Positions 44,036-52,957 of a stretch of 64,000 nt of DNA are shown here, piece by piece. The notes below the pieces were generated by a model. The model was not told where the DNA came from. It saw only the letters and a program-made list of their open reading frames with translations, and searched no databases. A program made the translations under genes and the position numbers. How positions within the stretch are numbered: position 1 is the stretch's first letter; each line of letters starts with the position of its first letter. The stretch comes from Nannocystis sp. (GTDB lineage: Bacteria; Myxococcota_A; Polyangia; Nannocystales; Nannocystaceae), in NCBI GenBank assembly GCA_016712315.1, contig JADJRG010000013.1, positions 1,061,501 through 1,125,500 on the forward strand. Direction: 5' to 3'.

Positions 44036-46882
44036 TTATGGGACCCACATTCTGTACGCGCAAACCGTTGGTCGTTCGCCACAGCCTTCGCCATCCAGCA
44101 GGCTGGCCTGGGTCTCGGCCAGGGTAGCGGGATCGGCCAGCTTCGTGCCGCCCTCGGAACGTTCGTAGAGTTCTTTGACGAAGAAGAGGGCTTCTTGATC
44201 CCCGATCGAGCGGCTGGTAGCGATAACGAACGCCGAACCCCGCAGAAGGAAGGATTGACCGATTGCGAGACCTCCACTTCGCGCCCGAGGCTCGATCAAA
44301 GCAGTCTGACAGGCTGAAAGCACGACGCCTCGGGGGGCTCGGAACGGCTCAGCGACGAGGATGTCCTCGACCGACAGGCTGCTCACCTCGCCGAGCAGTA
44401 GTTCGGTGTCCCACAGGTCCTTCGACCCACGAAACTCCTTTCGGGTGGCGCCGTGCCCGACGAAGTGGAACAGATCAGCCTGCCCGAGCTCAGCGAGCAC
44501 TCGCTCGCGGGTCGCCTGATCATCTGCGAGTTCGCGCCCCTCGATCCCGGCACGTTCCCATGCCGCGAGCACGTGGCGCGCCTCAGCGTTGACATAGGTC
44601 AAGGGCAGCATGTCATGTGTGCGACCAGGATTGGCCCGCACAAGCAGTGCCCTGCTCGGTACACGCGGCTCCTCCGAGGAGCCGACCGGGAGGTCCAGTG
44701 CGTAGACAACGGGGACCTGCGTCAGCAAGGGACGACCGCGGAAGGGAAGACCGTGGACCTCGCGGGCGAGAACCTCGCCCGAGGCGATCACGCGGAGTTG
44801 GCGAGCGCGAGCGATCATGTCGGCGAACGGATCCAGGAGCGCCGCCGACCACTGCGTATCCCCATCCTCGTCCGTAGGCAACGTGAAGACGTTCGCGCGA
44901 ATGTTCACACCGTCATCCGCAAATCCGGCCCAGCGAGCCCCGATGGGATAGTACACCAGCATGAGTTCACCGTGGTCAGGCTCGTGCAGCGCCAGCGAGC
45001 TCCCCGGCGCGTGGCGGGCCCCCTGGCCCAGCGCCTCGTGCAGTCGATCGCGCAAGGCTCGCCGCAGCTCGCGGCGATGCGCCAATTCAAGTTTCTCCTC
45101 GATCACGCTGCGTCGCTTCGCCGCGCTCTCCTCGATCGCCCTGCGTGTCGCCACGACGTCCTCGCGAACTGCCTCGCGTTGCGCCGTGGACATCCGTGAC
45201 CTCGCTAGTAGCACCTCGAGCGCTCGTGTTCTCGTTCGACGCACGATCGTCAGCGCCGCACGGAGATCCGGGGCTGGCGCTGTGAGATGCAACTCGACGA
45301 GCGCCTGAGGCGCCCGATCCCACACCGTATCGGCGCGTGCCCGTGCGGTACCCAGGGTCAAGTCGAGCAAGATATCCTCACGTAACGCGTCCGCACGGGA
45401 GAAGGCACGCATCGCGCCGGCCCGCTCTCCGAGCATGCGCGCGACCTGGCCCGATGCATATTCGGCGCGCCAGATGGCACGAATATCCGTCCATCGTTCG
45501 GCGGCGGCCCGAAGCGGTGGGAGGTGTCGGCGTGCCAGCTTGACGTCCTCGGTTGCGACCGCCGCCCGCACAAGGATGAGATGATACCAGAGTGCTAACT
45601 CCGGTCCCAGCCGTTCCGCATCGACATCGCGCAACAGAGCACGAACTCGAGTGAAATTCCCGTTCTGGACATCGGAGAGCGCCAGATTGATGGCCGCGTT
45701 GTCACGATTGCGAGCATCGTTACATTGCGCCGGCATTGACCGCGCAGCGAAAAGCTCTTCAAGACGAGGTTGCGGATCCTCGGACGTCAGGCCGCGCTCC
45801 CGCGCCATGAGGCGGGTCCAAGAGACTTCCGTCAACATTGCCATCCGGCCGCAGAACTGCTCTTCTCGATATCGACCGACGATGTCTTCGATCTGCGCTT
45901 CGATCAAGGGCATGGCGTCGTCCTCGCCGATCGCCTCCGCGAGCGCGTACTCGAAGCCGAGGACATAACTCGCAAACTCGTGGTCCTGGACTCGGCTCGC
46001 CATGACGCCAGCGCCGCCCAACTGCTGCCAAGCGCCGCCCAACTGTCCGATCATTTCGAAGTATTTTGCACGGTAGTACCGCCAGTCTGTCGCGTAGCGG
46101 GATGACACGAGCGCGCACGTCGCTCCACGTGCGATCTCCTCGCCCATAGCCTCCGGGTCCTGTAGGCCATCACGGTGGCGAAACGCGAGCGAGAAGGTGA
46201 CGTCGCACACCCGTGAAGACCACCCGATGCGTCGGAAGAGAGTCCGCGCGATATCGGCGTCCTCAAGCGCCGCCCGGAACTCACCTGAACGATAGTTCAC
46301 CTCCTGCCGCAGGTCGCGGGCCGACGCCAGCACGGCGAGGTCCCTCTCCGTCTTGCCGGAATTGTGGTCTGACAGGACGTCCTCAAGCACGGCAAGAGCC
46401 TCTCCGAAGTCGCCGCTGCTCATCAAGGCTTTGGCCTGAGCGAGCGCTGGATCGAGTGAGAGCATGGGGGCAAGGGGCAGCGACCACAATTCCTGTCCCC
46501 GAGAACGCAGCATGATCTTCCGGGTCTGTTCACTTGGTTCGATCCTCGCCCAGCAGCCACCGTCCTCGAAGCCGGCCGCGAGTTTGACCTCTCCGATGTC
46601 ACCGGTCAGATCGAGACCAAGTTTCTCCCAACATCCGGCATTGATGGCTGCGGTGGTTGTACCTCCTCCCCATAGCAGAGGGTCGAGCGGGCGCGATGAG
46701 TGCCGCGCCCAGACCACCAGTGACTTGCCTCGCGACATTAGACAGGTGCGGTCGACGCGCTCGACCGTACAGCCAGTCCAACTAAGGCTAACGATGCCTC
46801 CCTTCGAGTCGGAGATCTCGTGCGCCCCCGTGCGCAAGACAGCGATGACCCGGATAAGCACATATAGTAGTGGATTTACCAT
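44036..46882 (-). CDS. TPR-CHAT peptidase
   Basis: A 948-residue protein. The first 150 residues are beta-rich with several Cys and may be an FHA/anti-sigma-like sensing domain (SLSWTGCTVERVDRTCLMSR). Helical TPR-like repeats follow (ALAQAKALMSSGDFGEALAV, 'RSGEFRAALEDADIARTLF'), then a charged coiled coil. A canonical C-terminal CHAT domain ends the protein, with HFVGHGATRKEFRG near residue 809 (catalytic His) and VVLSACQTALIEP near 857 (catalytic Cys), followed by 'LAIGQSFLLRGSAFVIATSR'. It starts 4 bp after the anti-sigma-like gene stop, so sigma, anti-sigma and CHAT form one unit. I infer that the peptidase either is controlled by the sigma system or cleaves its anti-sigma factor. Confidence 0.85.
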   Translation of the reverse strand: MVNPLLYVLIRVIAVLRTGAHEISDSKGGIVSLSWTGCTVERVDRTCLMSRGKSLVVWARHSSRPLDPLLWGGGTTTAAINAGCWEKLGLDLTGDIGEVKLAAGFEDGGCWARIEPSEQTRKIMLRSRGQELWSLPLAPMLSLDPALAQAKALMSSGDFGEALAVLEDVLSDHNSGKTERDLAVLASARDLRQEVNYRSGEFRAALEDADIARTLFRRIGWSSRVCDVTFSLAFRHRDGLQDPEAMGEEIARGATCALVSSRYATDWRYYRAKYFEMIGQLGGAWQQLGGAGVMASRVQDHEFASYVLGFEYALAEAIGEDDAMPLIEAQIEDIVGRYREEQFCGRMAMLTEVSWTRLMARERGLTSEDPQPRLEELFAARSMPAQCNDARNRDNAAINLALSDVQNGNFTRVRALLRDVDAERLGPELALWYHLILVRAAVATEDVKLARRHLPPLRAAAERWTDIRAIWRAEYASGQVARMLGERAGAMRAFSRADALREDILLDLTLGTARARADTVWDRAPQALVELHLTAPAPDLRAALTIVRRTRTRALEVLLARSRMSTAQREAVREDVVATRRAIEESAAKRRSVIEEKLELAHRRELRRALRDRLHEALGQGARHAPGSSLALHEPDHGELMLVYYPIGARWAGFADDGVNIRANVFTLPTDEDGDTQWSAALLDPFADMIARARQLRVIASGEVLAREVHGLPFRGRPLLTQVPVVYALDLPVGSSEEPRVPSRALLVRANPGRTHDMLPLTYVNAEARHVLAAWERAGIEGRELADDQATRERVLAELGQADLFHFVGHGATRKEFRGSKDLWDTELLLGEVSSLSVEDILVAEPFRAPRGVVLSACQTALIEPRARSGGLAIGQSFLLRGSAFVIATSRSIGDQEALFFVKELYERSEGGTKLADPATLAETQASLLDGEGCGERPTVCAYRMWVP

Positions 46883-46886
46883 CGCC

Positions 46887-47684
46887 TCACTCCGCCGCGC
46901 GCGGCTCGATCCGTAGCATTGCCTCGCCGCGCCAGCGGACAGAGCGGCTTCTCGAATCGACAGCCTCGATACTTAAGCGCCATGTACCAAGCCCTAGATC
47001 GTCGAGGTTGCCCTGGATTTCTCTGTCCCCTAGCGCAGGATCGCCGATCCGTACAACCCAGGGAAGGTCACGCTGGCGCCCGTCCTGTGTGGCGTAGATG
47101 TGGATCTCCAGGTCAGTGCGAACTCGCTCGACCGGAGTCATCGTGAGAGTGAGATGGTCACCATCGGTGAGGAAAAATTCGGAGCCGCTGGATGCGTCGT
47201 GGCCACGAACTACCGCATGCCCGCCATGAACATCTAGTTGGAAGTGGAGATCTTGGGGCGTGGTCGAGGTCAGCGACGGCGAAGGCACCGAGGAGCCTTC
47301 TGGACCGGAAGCGATGGCCAGTATGATCGCCGCGGCTCCGGCCAGCGCGGTCAACGATGCGCCGAGCCAGACCCAGTGGGAACGGCGTTCTCTCGCTGCA
47401 GCGAGCGACAGGACAGAGGCATCGCTGCGAGCACTTGCCACGCCGCCGGGCGGGACAACGGCCGCTTGCGCGAGCGCTCGTTCGAGGATCTGCTCGGCTT
47501 GCTCCGCGGCCAGTGGCTGCGCCAGACTCCTCAAGGAGTCTTCGACCTCCGCGTCAAGTGACGGATGCACCTCCTGGGGCCCCTCAATGTAGAGGACCCT
47601 CGCGCGCGCCCAGGACCCGAGCTCCGCGGCTTGTTTTGTCGTCTCGGAGAAGGCTTGCTCCTGTGACTTCGGTGTATTACGCAT
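46887..47684 (-). CDS. Membrane-bound anti-sigma-like protein
   Basis: ATG 47684 overlaps the sigma-factor stop by 8 bp. A cytoplasmic helical N-terminus (about 1-100, with 'AEVEDSLRSLAQPLAAEQA') is followed by one TM helix (HWVWLGASLTALAGAAAIIL, about 102-126). An extracytoplasmic beta-domain follows ('LHFQLDVHGGHAVVRGHDAS', 'HLTLTMTPVERVRTDLEIHI'). The genetic position and layout fit an anti-sigma factor; the zinc-binding HxxxCxxC motif is absent, so binding to sigma would use another fold. The periplasmic domain could receive the signal. Confidence 0.7.
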   Translation of the reverse strand: MRNTPKSQEQAFSETTKQAAELGSWARARVLYIEGPQEVHPSLDAEVEDSLRSLAQPLAAEQAEQILERALAQAAVVPPGGVASARSDASVLSLAAARERRSHWVWLGASLTALAGAAAIILAIASGPEGSSVPSPSLTSTTPQDLHFQLDVHGGHAVVRGHDASSGSEFFLTDGDHLTLTMTPVERVRTDLEIHIYATQDGRQRDLPWVVRIGDPALGDREIQGNLDDLGLGTWRLSIEAVDSRSRSVRWRGEAMLRIEPRAAE

Positions 47685-48378
47685 GTTTACTCTGCCTCCA
47701 TCCCCCGGTCTCGCCGAAGAGATCTCTGATTTTGCGTATGGTCCGCGAGGACCACTGGTGGATCGCGTTCTCGGAGACCCCTTCCTCTCTTGCGACTTCG
47801 GCGGGGCTCATCTGCTGAACATAAACTCTGTCGAAGCGTATCCGATCGCTAGGGCTCAGCTTCGTATTGAGGATTTGATAAAGATGTTCGAGATGCTGAC
47901 GATGCTCCAGGTCTTCCGCGAGAGTCGATCGCATCGACACGCCGTCGTCGACCATAACCATCAGCTCCTCAGCAGACAACAACTCCGATGCCCATGGGTT
48001 GCCCTTGAACCGCTTGAACCGGTGATGGATGAAGCAGCGACTAACAATGCCGATGAAGCTGGAGAGGGAGCACCCGCGAGCCGGATCCCATTGGCGAAGG
48101 ATCTTGCCACCGTCACGTAGGAGTTCGAGCAGGACATCATGGACGAGATCCTGGCGAACCGTGGCTAGGTCTCGGCGCTTCTGTTGCGCGATCGGACGCA
48201 GAACATAGACGACTTTCCGGTCGACTACCGATAACAACCACCGAGCGAGCGGTCGCATCAACTCGGGTCTGTCGGAGAAGGCTGCCTGAATCTCCTCCGC
48301 TGAAGGACCATCCATCCCCCAGAGTCGAGTCGCCTCACCTGAGGAACGATGGTCTGCTGCGCGCGCGAACGTCTTCAT
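47677..48378 (-). CDS. ECF-type RNA polymerase sigma factor
   Basis: A 233-residue protein with sigma-70 region 2 ('TVRQDLVHDVLLELLRDGGK', 'CSLSSFIGIVSRCFIHHRFK') and region 4 ('LSPSDRIRFDRVYVQQMSPA', 'EVAREEGVSENAIHQWSSRT'). There is no region 1 or 3, as in extracytoplasmic-function sigma factors. The N-terminal 30 residues are extra. It is the first gene of a same-strand series with an anti-sigma-like membrane protein and a CHAT peptidase, with tight overlaps. It probably directs transcription of its own operon and perhaps of the secreted RCC1 proteins downstream. Confidence 0.85.
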   Translation of the reverse strand: MKTFARAADHRSSGEATRLWGMDGPSAEEIQAAFSDRPELMRPLARWLLSVVDRKVVYVLRPIAQQKRRDLATVRQDLVHDVLLELLRDGGKILRQWDPARGCSLSSFIGIVSRCFIHHRFKRFKGNPWASELLSAEELMVMVDDGVSMRSTLAEDLEHRQHLEHLYQILNTKLSPSDRIRFDRVYVQQMSPAEVAREEGVSENAIHQWSSRTIRKIRDLFGETGGWRQSKHA

Positions 48379-48618
48379 GACTGTGTCTTCCTCGTGGTTC
48401 TGAGATGCTCTGCTCTGACGGATGCGCGAGAATGATCTTCAAGTACAGCTCAGGCGTCAAGTGCAGTTCGGGCGGAGGCGTGTCTGACACCCCCTTGGTG
48501 GCGGGCAAGCAAGACCTGACACGGCGTGCCCGGGGAGGCAGTCCCCACCTGACGTGCAATCGTCGATACGCGTCATTTATCCATGAGAAAAATCACGCAT
48601 GTGGCGCGATCGCCCACA
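48379..48618. other. Intergenic region with a CCTGACAC-type palindromic repeat
   Basis: 240 bp between the sigma-factor gene and the stop of the second RCC1 gene. It contains GTGTCTGACAC (near 48480), and about 30 bp on, GACCTGACAC, framing GGCGGGCAAGCAA. This resembles REP-like palindromes left by Y1-transposase systems. The sigma-factor promoter must lie near 48379-48470; I cannot place it. Confidence 0.5.
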
Positions 48619-51600
48619 CTACCACTCCTTCGAGAACAGCTTGACGCGGGGGAGTTTCTCGCCCATCTCTCCGGGCTGATCGCCGCGGTTCTGGGTGTCG
48701 CCCAGACCGAGTTGCCCGTAGTCATTTCTTCCCCAGCACTTTACCGAGCCGTCTTTTAGCAATGCGCAATTGAATGTATTGCCGTACCCATGACCCAGAG
48801 CTTCAACCTGTTTGCCGAGGTCCACCACAGGGAGCAAGTCGCCTAATTCCCCTGGCTGATCGCCCCGATTTTGGGTGTCACCGAGACCGAGCATCCCTGA
48901 TGCGTTAGCTCCCCAGCACTTAATATTCGACGATGTCGTCAGTGCGCATGAACAACTGGTTCCAGTATGAATGTCCTTAGCCATTACTCCTGCACCCAAG
49001 TCCACGCCTACCAGCACCTTCTGACCAGGGATGTAGCCCACATTGGCGATGCTGCCAGTGCCAAGCGCACCGTGCGACCCGTTTCCCCAGCATCTTATCT
49101 CCCCTCCCGCAAGAAGGGCACATGTATGACTGTGGCTCGCTTGAACCTGCTGAACGCTAACCGGCTTACCAAAGTCGGTCGCGGGCAAAAAATTGCCCAT
49201 CTCCCCTGGCTCATCGCCTAGCGCCCCGACGAAGCCGTTACCGGAATAAATGCCATCCCCCCAACACTTGACCCTTCCGTCGCCAAAAACTGCACATGCA
49301 TGGCTGTAGCCCGCAGTTACGTCGGATACCACGATTTGATCGCCGAGATCGACCGCGGGGAGGGCCTCTCCCATCTCTAGGGGTTCATCCCCTCGGTTAT
49401 TCGTGTCGCCAAGTCCGAGAGTTCCCGATTGGTTGCCTCCCCAGCATTTGACCGAGCCATTGTCGAGCAGGACGCAGGTCGTGAAAAGACCTCCAGACAA
49501 TGCCGCTACAGAGGATTTTACACCGATGTCCGTGGTAGGCAAGTTGTTGCCCATCTCCTTCGGCTCGTCACCTCGATGACCCTTGCAGCCCAGCCCGAGC
49601 GAGCCATTGCCGTTGAAACCCCAGCATTTTACCCCTCCGCTGGTGAGTTTCACGCAGGTGTGAAAGGCGCCCGCGGTGATGAATACCGCGCTCTCCCCAT
49701 CGCCCAAGTCTACCGCAGGCAGCGCGGCCCCCATCTCTCCGGGCTCATCACCTCGATTGCTCGTATCCCCGAGCCCGAGCTGCCCGTAATCGTTTCCCCC
49801 CCAGCACTTGACCGTCCCCCCGGTTAGCACCGCGCAAGCGTGCTGAAAGCCAACTGTAACCTGCAACACCTTCTGCACCATGCAGGTGGACGAGCAGGCA
49901 TCGTCATCGCTCAGCCCTCCGTCGTCGCACTCTTCCCCGGGCGACACCACCCCGTCTCCGCAGCATCCCGAGTTCCCGTCGCAGTCCTCGTCCTCGTCCG
50001 TCTCGCACATCTCGACCTGCGGCAGGACCTGTCCCTTACACGGACTCCATTCGCCCCCGCTGCACGTCTGCATCCCCTTCTGGCAGATGGCGAGGTCATG
50101 GTCGGTATCATCTGCGTTACCCTGATAGCACTCTTGTTTGAAACCGTTGTCGCACGCGCAGCCCTCGTTGACCGCGCCGTTACAGTTGTTGTCGAAACTG
50201 TCCGCACACGCGGCTTTATCGACTCCCTCGATTTCCGGAAGCGTCGGTACACTCTGCGGAGGCATCATGCCCTCACATGACCCCCAATTCTTGCCGTCGG
50301 CGACGCACGTGCGGATCCCCCCGTGGCACACGCCGATCTTGAGGTCCTGCTTGTCTGCGATCTCGGGGTTGGCGTGACTGCAGACCTCCATCGCACCGGG
50401 GGTGCAGACACACCCGTTATCTGGGTCTCCATCGCAGTCTTCATCGACCTCCACGGTCGCGCATTTCTCTGCTATCGGCACCTGCGACCCGTCGCACGGC
50501 CCCCACGAGCAGTCGCCGAGCATGGTCTTCACACCCGCCTGGCAGATGCCGATTCCCTTTGTCTTCTCCGGCCCGGAATAGCAGGCCTCCTGGATCCCGG
50601 GGCTACAATCGTCCTCCAGCATCAGCGTCACCGGGACGCACATCCCCTGTCCCCCGCAGTCGCCAGCCTCCCCGGGGTTTCCTTGCACCTGCGACTCCGA
50701 CCGGATTTTCGGCCACCACCCTGCTTGAAGAGCAACCTTGCCCCCGAGTTTGCCCTCAACGCAGGTCTTCCCGTCGCCCTGCGTGAACTTCGACATCTTT
50801 CCCTGGTAGTCGACCCCAGCGGCGGTGACCTGCATGTTCATAACATGATTACCCTTCGCACTGAGGACGGTCACATCGTAGCAGTTCTTCTCCCTCCAAG
50901 GTTTGTCGGCGTTCCACCAGGTGAAGTGTACCACCTCGATCACCCACACCAGCATACCGTCCCTTTTCTCGATCGTGCCGACCCCATCTTCGCGCCAGAC
51001 CCCTCCGACATCATCGAACCACCATCCGGGAACTTGCTGTCCCTCGCTGAGAGTCGCCTGAAGCGCCACCGGCACCTCGAAGGTCGTCTTCACCTTCTTC
51101 CCCGGCGCGAGTTGCAGCCGCTGCCCGCCCTGCCAGGCGCTGATCTCCGCCATCATCACTGGCTCGAGCTCCGCCGCGCTCTCGTCCGTGCGCACCGCGG
51201 ACAGGGGACCTGGCATCTCGGCCATCGCGTCCGCCTTCGTCGGGTCGAGCGGTACCAGCGTCACCTCGACCTCACCTTTGACCGGGTACCCCAGCGCGTC
51301 GATGAACGCCGCGGGCGGGATCTCGACCTTCACGCCGCCCTGCTCGGCCACGCCGCCCTGCTCAGCCGGCAGTACGGTCGGCTCGCCCAGCGTGTGCAAC
51401 ACTACCACCTGCAACAACTCGGCGCTGCTGCTGGCTATCCCCTCGAACACCGCCGTCGACGTCGTGTGCCCGCTCGCCGAGACACGCATTACCAGGCGTG
51501 CCCCCAACTCCTCGTCCTCGACCGGTAGGTCCACCAGCCCCGCCACACCGCTGGCGGACATCGCCCCGCCGAATTCCACCTGCGCCGCCTCGATCGGCAG

Positions 51601-51855
51601 CCCGTTGCCGTCGACGACCTGCAGCGTCAACCGCGCCCGTTTGGCTGCGGGCTCCGTTGTTCTGCCCGCGGACGACGCGTCGGTCTCTCCCGTCGTCGGC
51701 GTCATGCTGACGGTCGTTACGGATCCGCTTGTGCTCGCCTCGTCGCTCGACGAAGCATCGTTAGTCGTCTCCTCGCCGCTGCACGCCCCGGCCACCAGGA
51801 GTCCGCACAACACCGCGATTGAACAAAGTCTGCCGTCATTAATGTGAGCACGCAT
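48619..51855 (-). CDS. Second MopE-like/RCC1 lipoprotein (paralogue of 37050-40286)
   Basis: ATG 51855 has AAGGAG about 8 nt upstream. The 1078-residue product has the same length and order as the protein at 37050: lipobox (LLVAGACSG), Ser/Thr linker, the 'EIPPAAFIDALGYPVKGEVE' region, Cys/Asp units (VDEDCDGDPDNGC, DEDEDCDGNSGC, EECDDGG) and seven RCC1 units. It ends with the same LPRVKLFSKEW. The two share long identical stretches but differ in loops, so they are a diverging duplication. A relic of a subtilase gene lies just upstream (51907-52020), so the original duplication probably covered both genes. Each propeller loop could bind a different partner. Confidence 0.8.
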   Translation of the reverse strand: MRAHINDGRLCSIAVLCGLLVAGACSGEETTNDASSSDEASTSGSVTTVSMTPTTGETDASSAGRTTEPAAKRARLTLQVVDGNGLPIEAAQVEFGGAMSASGVAGLVDLPVEDEELGARLVMRVSASGHTTSTAVFEGIASSSAELLQVVVLHTLGEPTVLPAEQGGVAEQGGVKVEIPPAAFIDALGYPVKGEVEVTLVPLDPTKADAMAEMPGPLSAVRTDESAAELEPVMMAEISAWQGGQRLQLAPGKKVKTTFEVPVALQATLSEGQQVPGWWFDDVGGVWREDGVGTIEKRDGMLVWVIEVVHFTWWNADKPWREKNCYDVTVLSAKGNHVMNMQVTAAGVDYQGKMSKFTQGDGKTCVEGKLGGKVALQAGWWPKIRSESQVQGNPGEAGDCGGQGMCVPVTLMLEDDCSPGIQEACYSGPEKTKGIGICQAGVKTMLGDCSWGPCDGSQVPIAEKCATVEVDEDCDGDPDNGCVCTPGAMEVCSHANPEIADKQDLKIGVCHGGIRTCVADGKNWGSCEGMMPPQSVPTLPEIEGVDKAACADSFDNNCNGAVNEGCACDNGFKQECYQGNADDTDHDLAICQKGMQTCSGGEWSPCKGQVLPQVEMCETDEDEDCDGNSGCCGDGVVSPGEECDDGGLSDDDACSSTCMVQKVLQVTVGFQHACAVLTGGTVKCWGGNDYGQLGLGDTSNRGDEPGEMGAALPAVDLGDGESAVFITAGAFHTCVKLTSGGVKCWGFNGNGSLGLGCKGHRGDEPKEMGNNLPTTDIGVKSSVAALSGGLFTTCVLLDNGSVKCWGGNQSGTLGLGDTNNRGDEPLEMGEALPAVDLGDQIVVSDVTAGYSHACAVFGDGRVKCWGDGIYSGNGFVGALGDEPGEMGNFLPATDFGKPVSVQQVQASHSHTCALLAGGEIRCWGNGSHGALGTGSIANVGYIPGQKVLVGVDLGAGVMAKDIHTGTSCSCALTTSSNIKCWGANASGMLGLGDTQNRGDQPGELGDLLPVVDLGKQVEALGHGYGNTFNCALLKDGSVKCWGRNDYGQLGLGDTQNRGDQPGEMGEKLPRVKLFSKEW

Positions 51856-51906
51856 CTCTAGCTCCTTCATTTGCCAGGATGACTTAATCCCGACGTATTT
51901 GGCGGT

Positions 51907-52020
51907 TTATCCAGGTTCATTTCTGAAAGCGTCAATTAGTCTGGTGCCGAGTTGATATTTGCCACTATCGCTGAAACACCTAACAACGTCTCCGTGAGTT
52001 GTATAGCGCTTGATAATCAT
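51907..52020 (-). pseudogene. Deletion scar of a second subtilase/RCC1 gene (37 codons)
   Basis: A 37-codon frame starts MIIK, exactly like the subtilase gene, below a conserved upstream block. After about ten unrelated residues it reads RCFSDSGKYQLGTRLIDAF and ends EPG, which matches the last RCC1 unit of the subtilase gene (KCWGDGGSYQLGNGLLVDV ... EPG). The start and the end of the gene therefore remain, and some 3.5 kb between them are gone. It sits 51 bp upstream of the second MopE/RCC1 gene, the same place its intact relative holds in the first operon. Confidence 0.7.
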
Positions 52021-52090
52021 GTCCGTGATCCCCTATGGACCCGTAGGACTTGACGGCCCGAAAGATGACAAGTCGCGTTCGAAAAATCTT
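52021..52090 (-). promoter_or_regulatory. Second copy of the conserved subtilase-operon upstream block
   Basis: Roughly three quarters of positions match 43904-43975 on the same strand, including TTGTCAT, GGCCGTC and GGGGATCACGGA before ATG. It now precedes the deletion scar and may still drive the second MopE/RCC1 gene. Conservation outside coding sequence suggests function. Confidence 0.55.
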
Positions 52091-52305
52091 CAACGGATGA
52101 GGGCTGACGGTGTCCAGCCGATCCCGCCGCCTTCTCCAATTCTTGGCCGAGTCGCCGCGGGTCTCCTGCTCGTTCTCTATGGAGTCTTCCAAACAGTTCC
52201 ACGGGTGATCGCTGGGCTGGCTGTTCCGCCCAGAATGGGCACCCTTACCCTCGTGAACCCCAGAATTCTGGAAATTGTCGCCCTCCGGCCGGGGGCTCTC
52301 GCCAC

Positions 52306-52400
52306 GCTTCGCCCGTGATCTCCAAGGCCCAAGCCCCGGCCTAAGCTCGACCCGAACCGCGGTGGTTCTACGGGTTCAGCGTTCGGCTCGACCCGACACA
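52306..52400. repeat. Dispersed repeat block near the IS110 remnant
   Basis: 52306-52345 is a diverged copy of the 37013-37051 and 10692-10729 repeat. 52361-52400 begins GGTGGTTCTACGGGTTCAG and ends TCGACCCGACACA, matching 36528-36560. No gene is seen from 52091 to 52524. Confidence 0.7.
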
Positions 52401-52524
52401 ACGGGGACCTCCGCAGTCCGCAGTGATCCCTACCTCGGCAGTGACCCTCTCTCAAGAAACAGTGCCCGTTCGCGCGAGCCGGGCGCCCGGTGACGCGTCA
52501 GGCTGCCGGTCGCATCTCGACCTC

Positions 52525-52887
52525 CTAGCCCAGGCTGCGCAGCCGTCGCGCGAGGCCCGCGGCGATCTTCTTGCGGCCCTCCTGGGCGACGTAGGCGGTG
52601 CCGAGATCTCGGTACGGCGCTCCGTCCCGGAGCATCCCGTGGACAGCGGTGAGGATCGCCGCGGCGACCGCGACGATCGCCTTCTTCGTCCCCTGCCGGG
52701 AGCGGATCCGGCGGAAGAGCGCCTGTAGGTAGCCCTCGCTCTTGATCGCCGACCAAGCGCACTGCACCAGCATCGTCTTCAGCCAGGCGTTCCCGAGCCA
52801 GTCGACGAATTTGACGATCGGCACCTCGGTCCTCTCGGACCACTCGGTCGTGGACCGCATTTGCTTCGTCACGACAAGCCGAACCAA
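52525..52887 (-). pseudogene. IS110-family transposase, C-terminal fragment
   Basis: The frame contains 'GNAWLKTMLVQCAWSAIKSE', 'RRIRSRQGTKKAIVAVAAAI' and 'HGMLRDGAPYRDLGTAYV', the C-terminal Transposase_20-type region of IS110/IS116/IS902 enzymes. The N-terminal DEDD catalytic half is missing, so this is a dead remnant. The first 30 residues (STTEWSERTEVPIVKFVDWL) are diverged and may come from flanking DNA. It is divergent from the vWA lipoprotein gene. Confidence 0.8.
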
Positions 52888-52957
52888 TCGCCGTCAGCAT
52901 CCTTCGCGGTACCGCCAACAAGCAGTACGAGCGTGCGACGCTCGAAAGGAACCCGAA

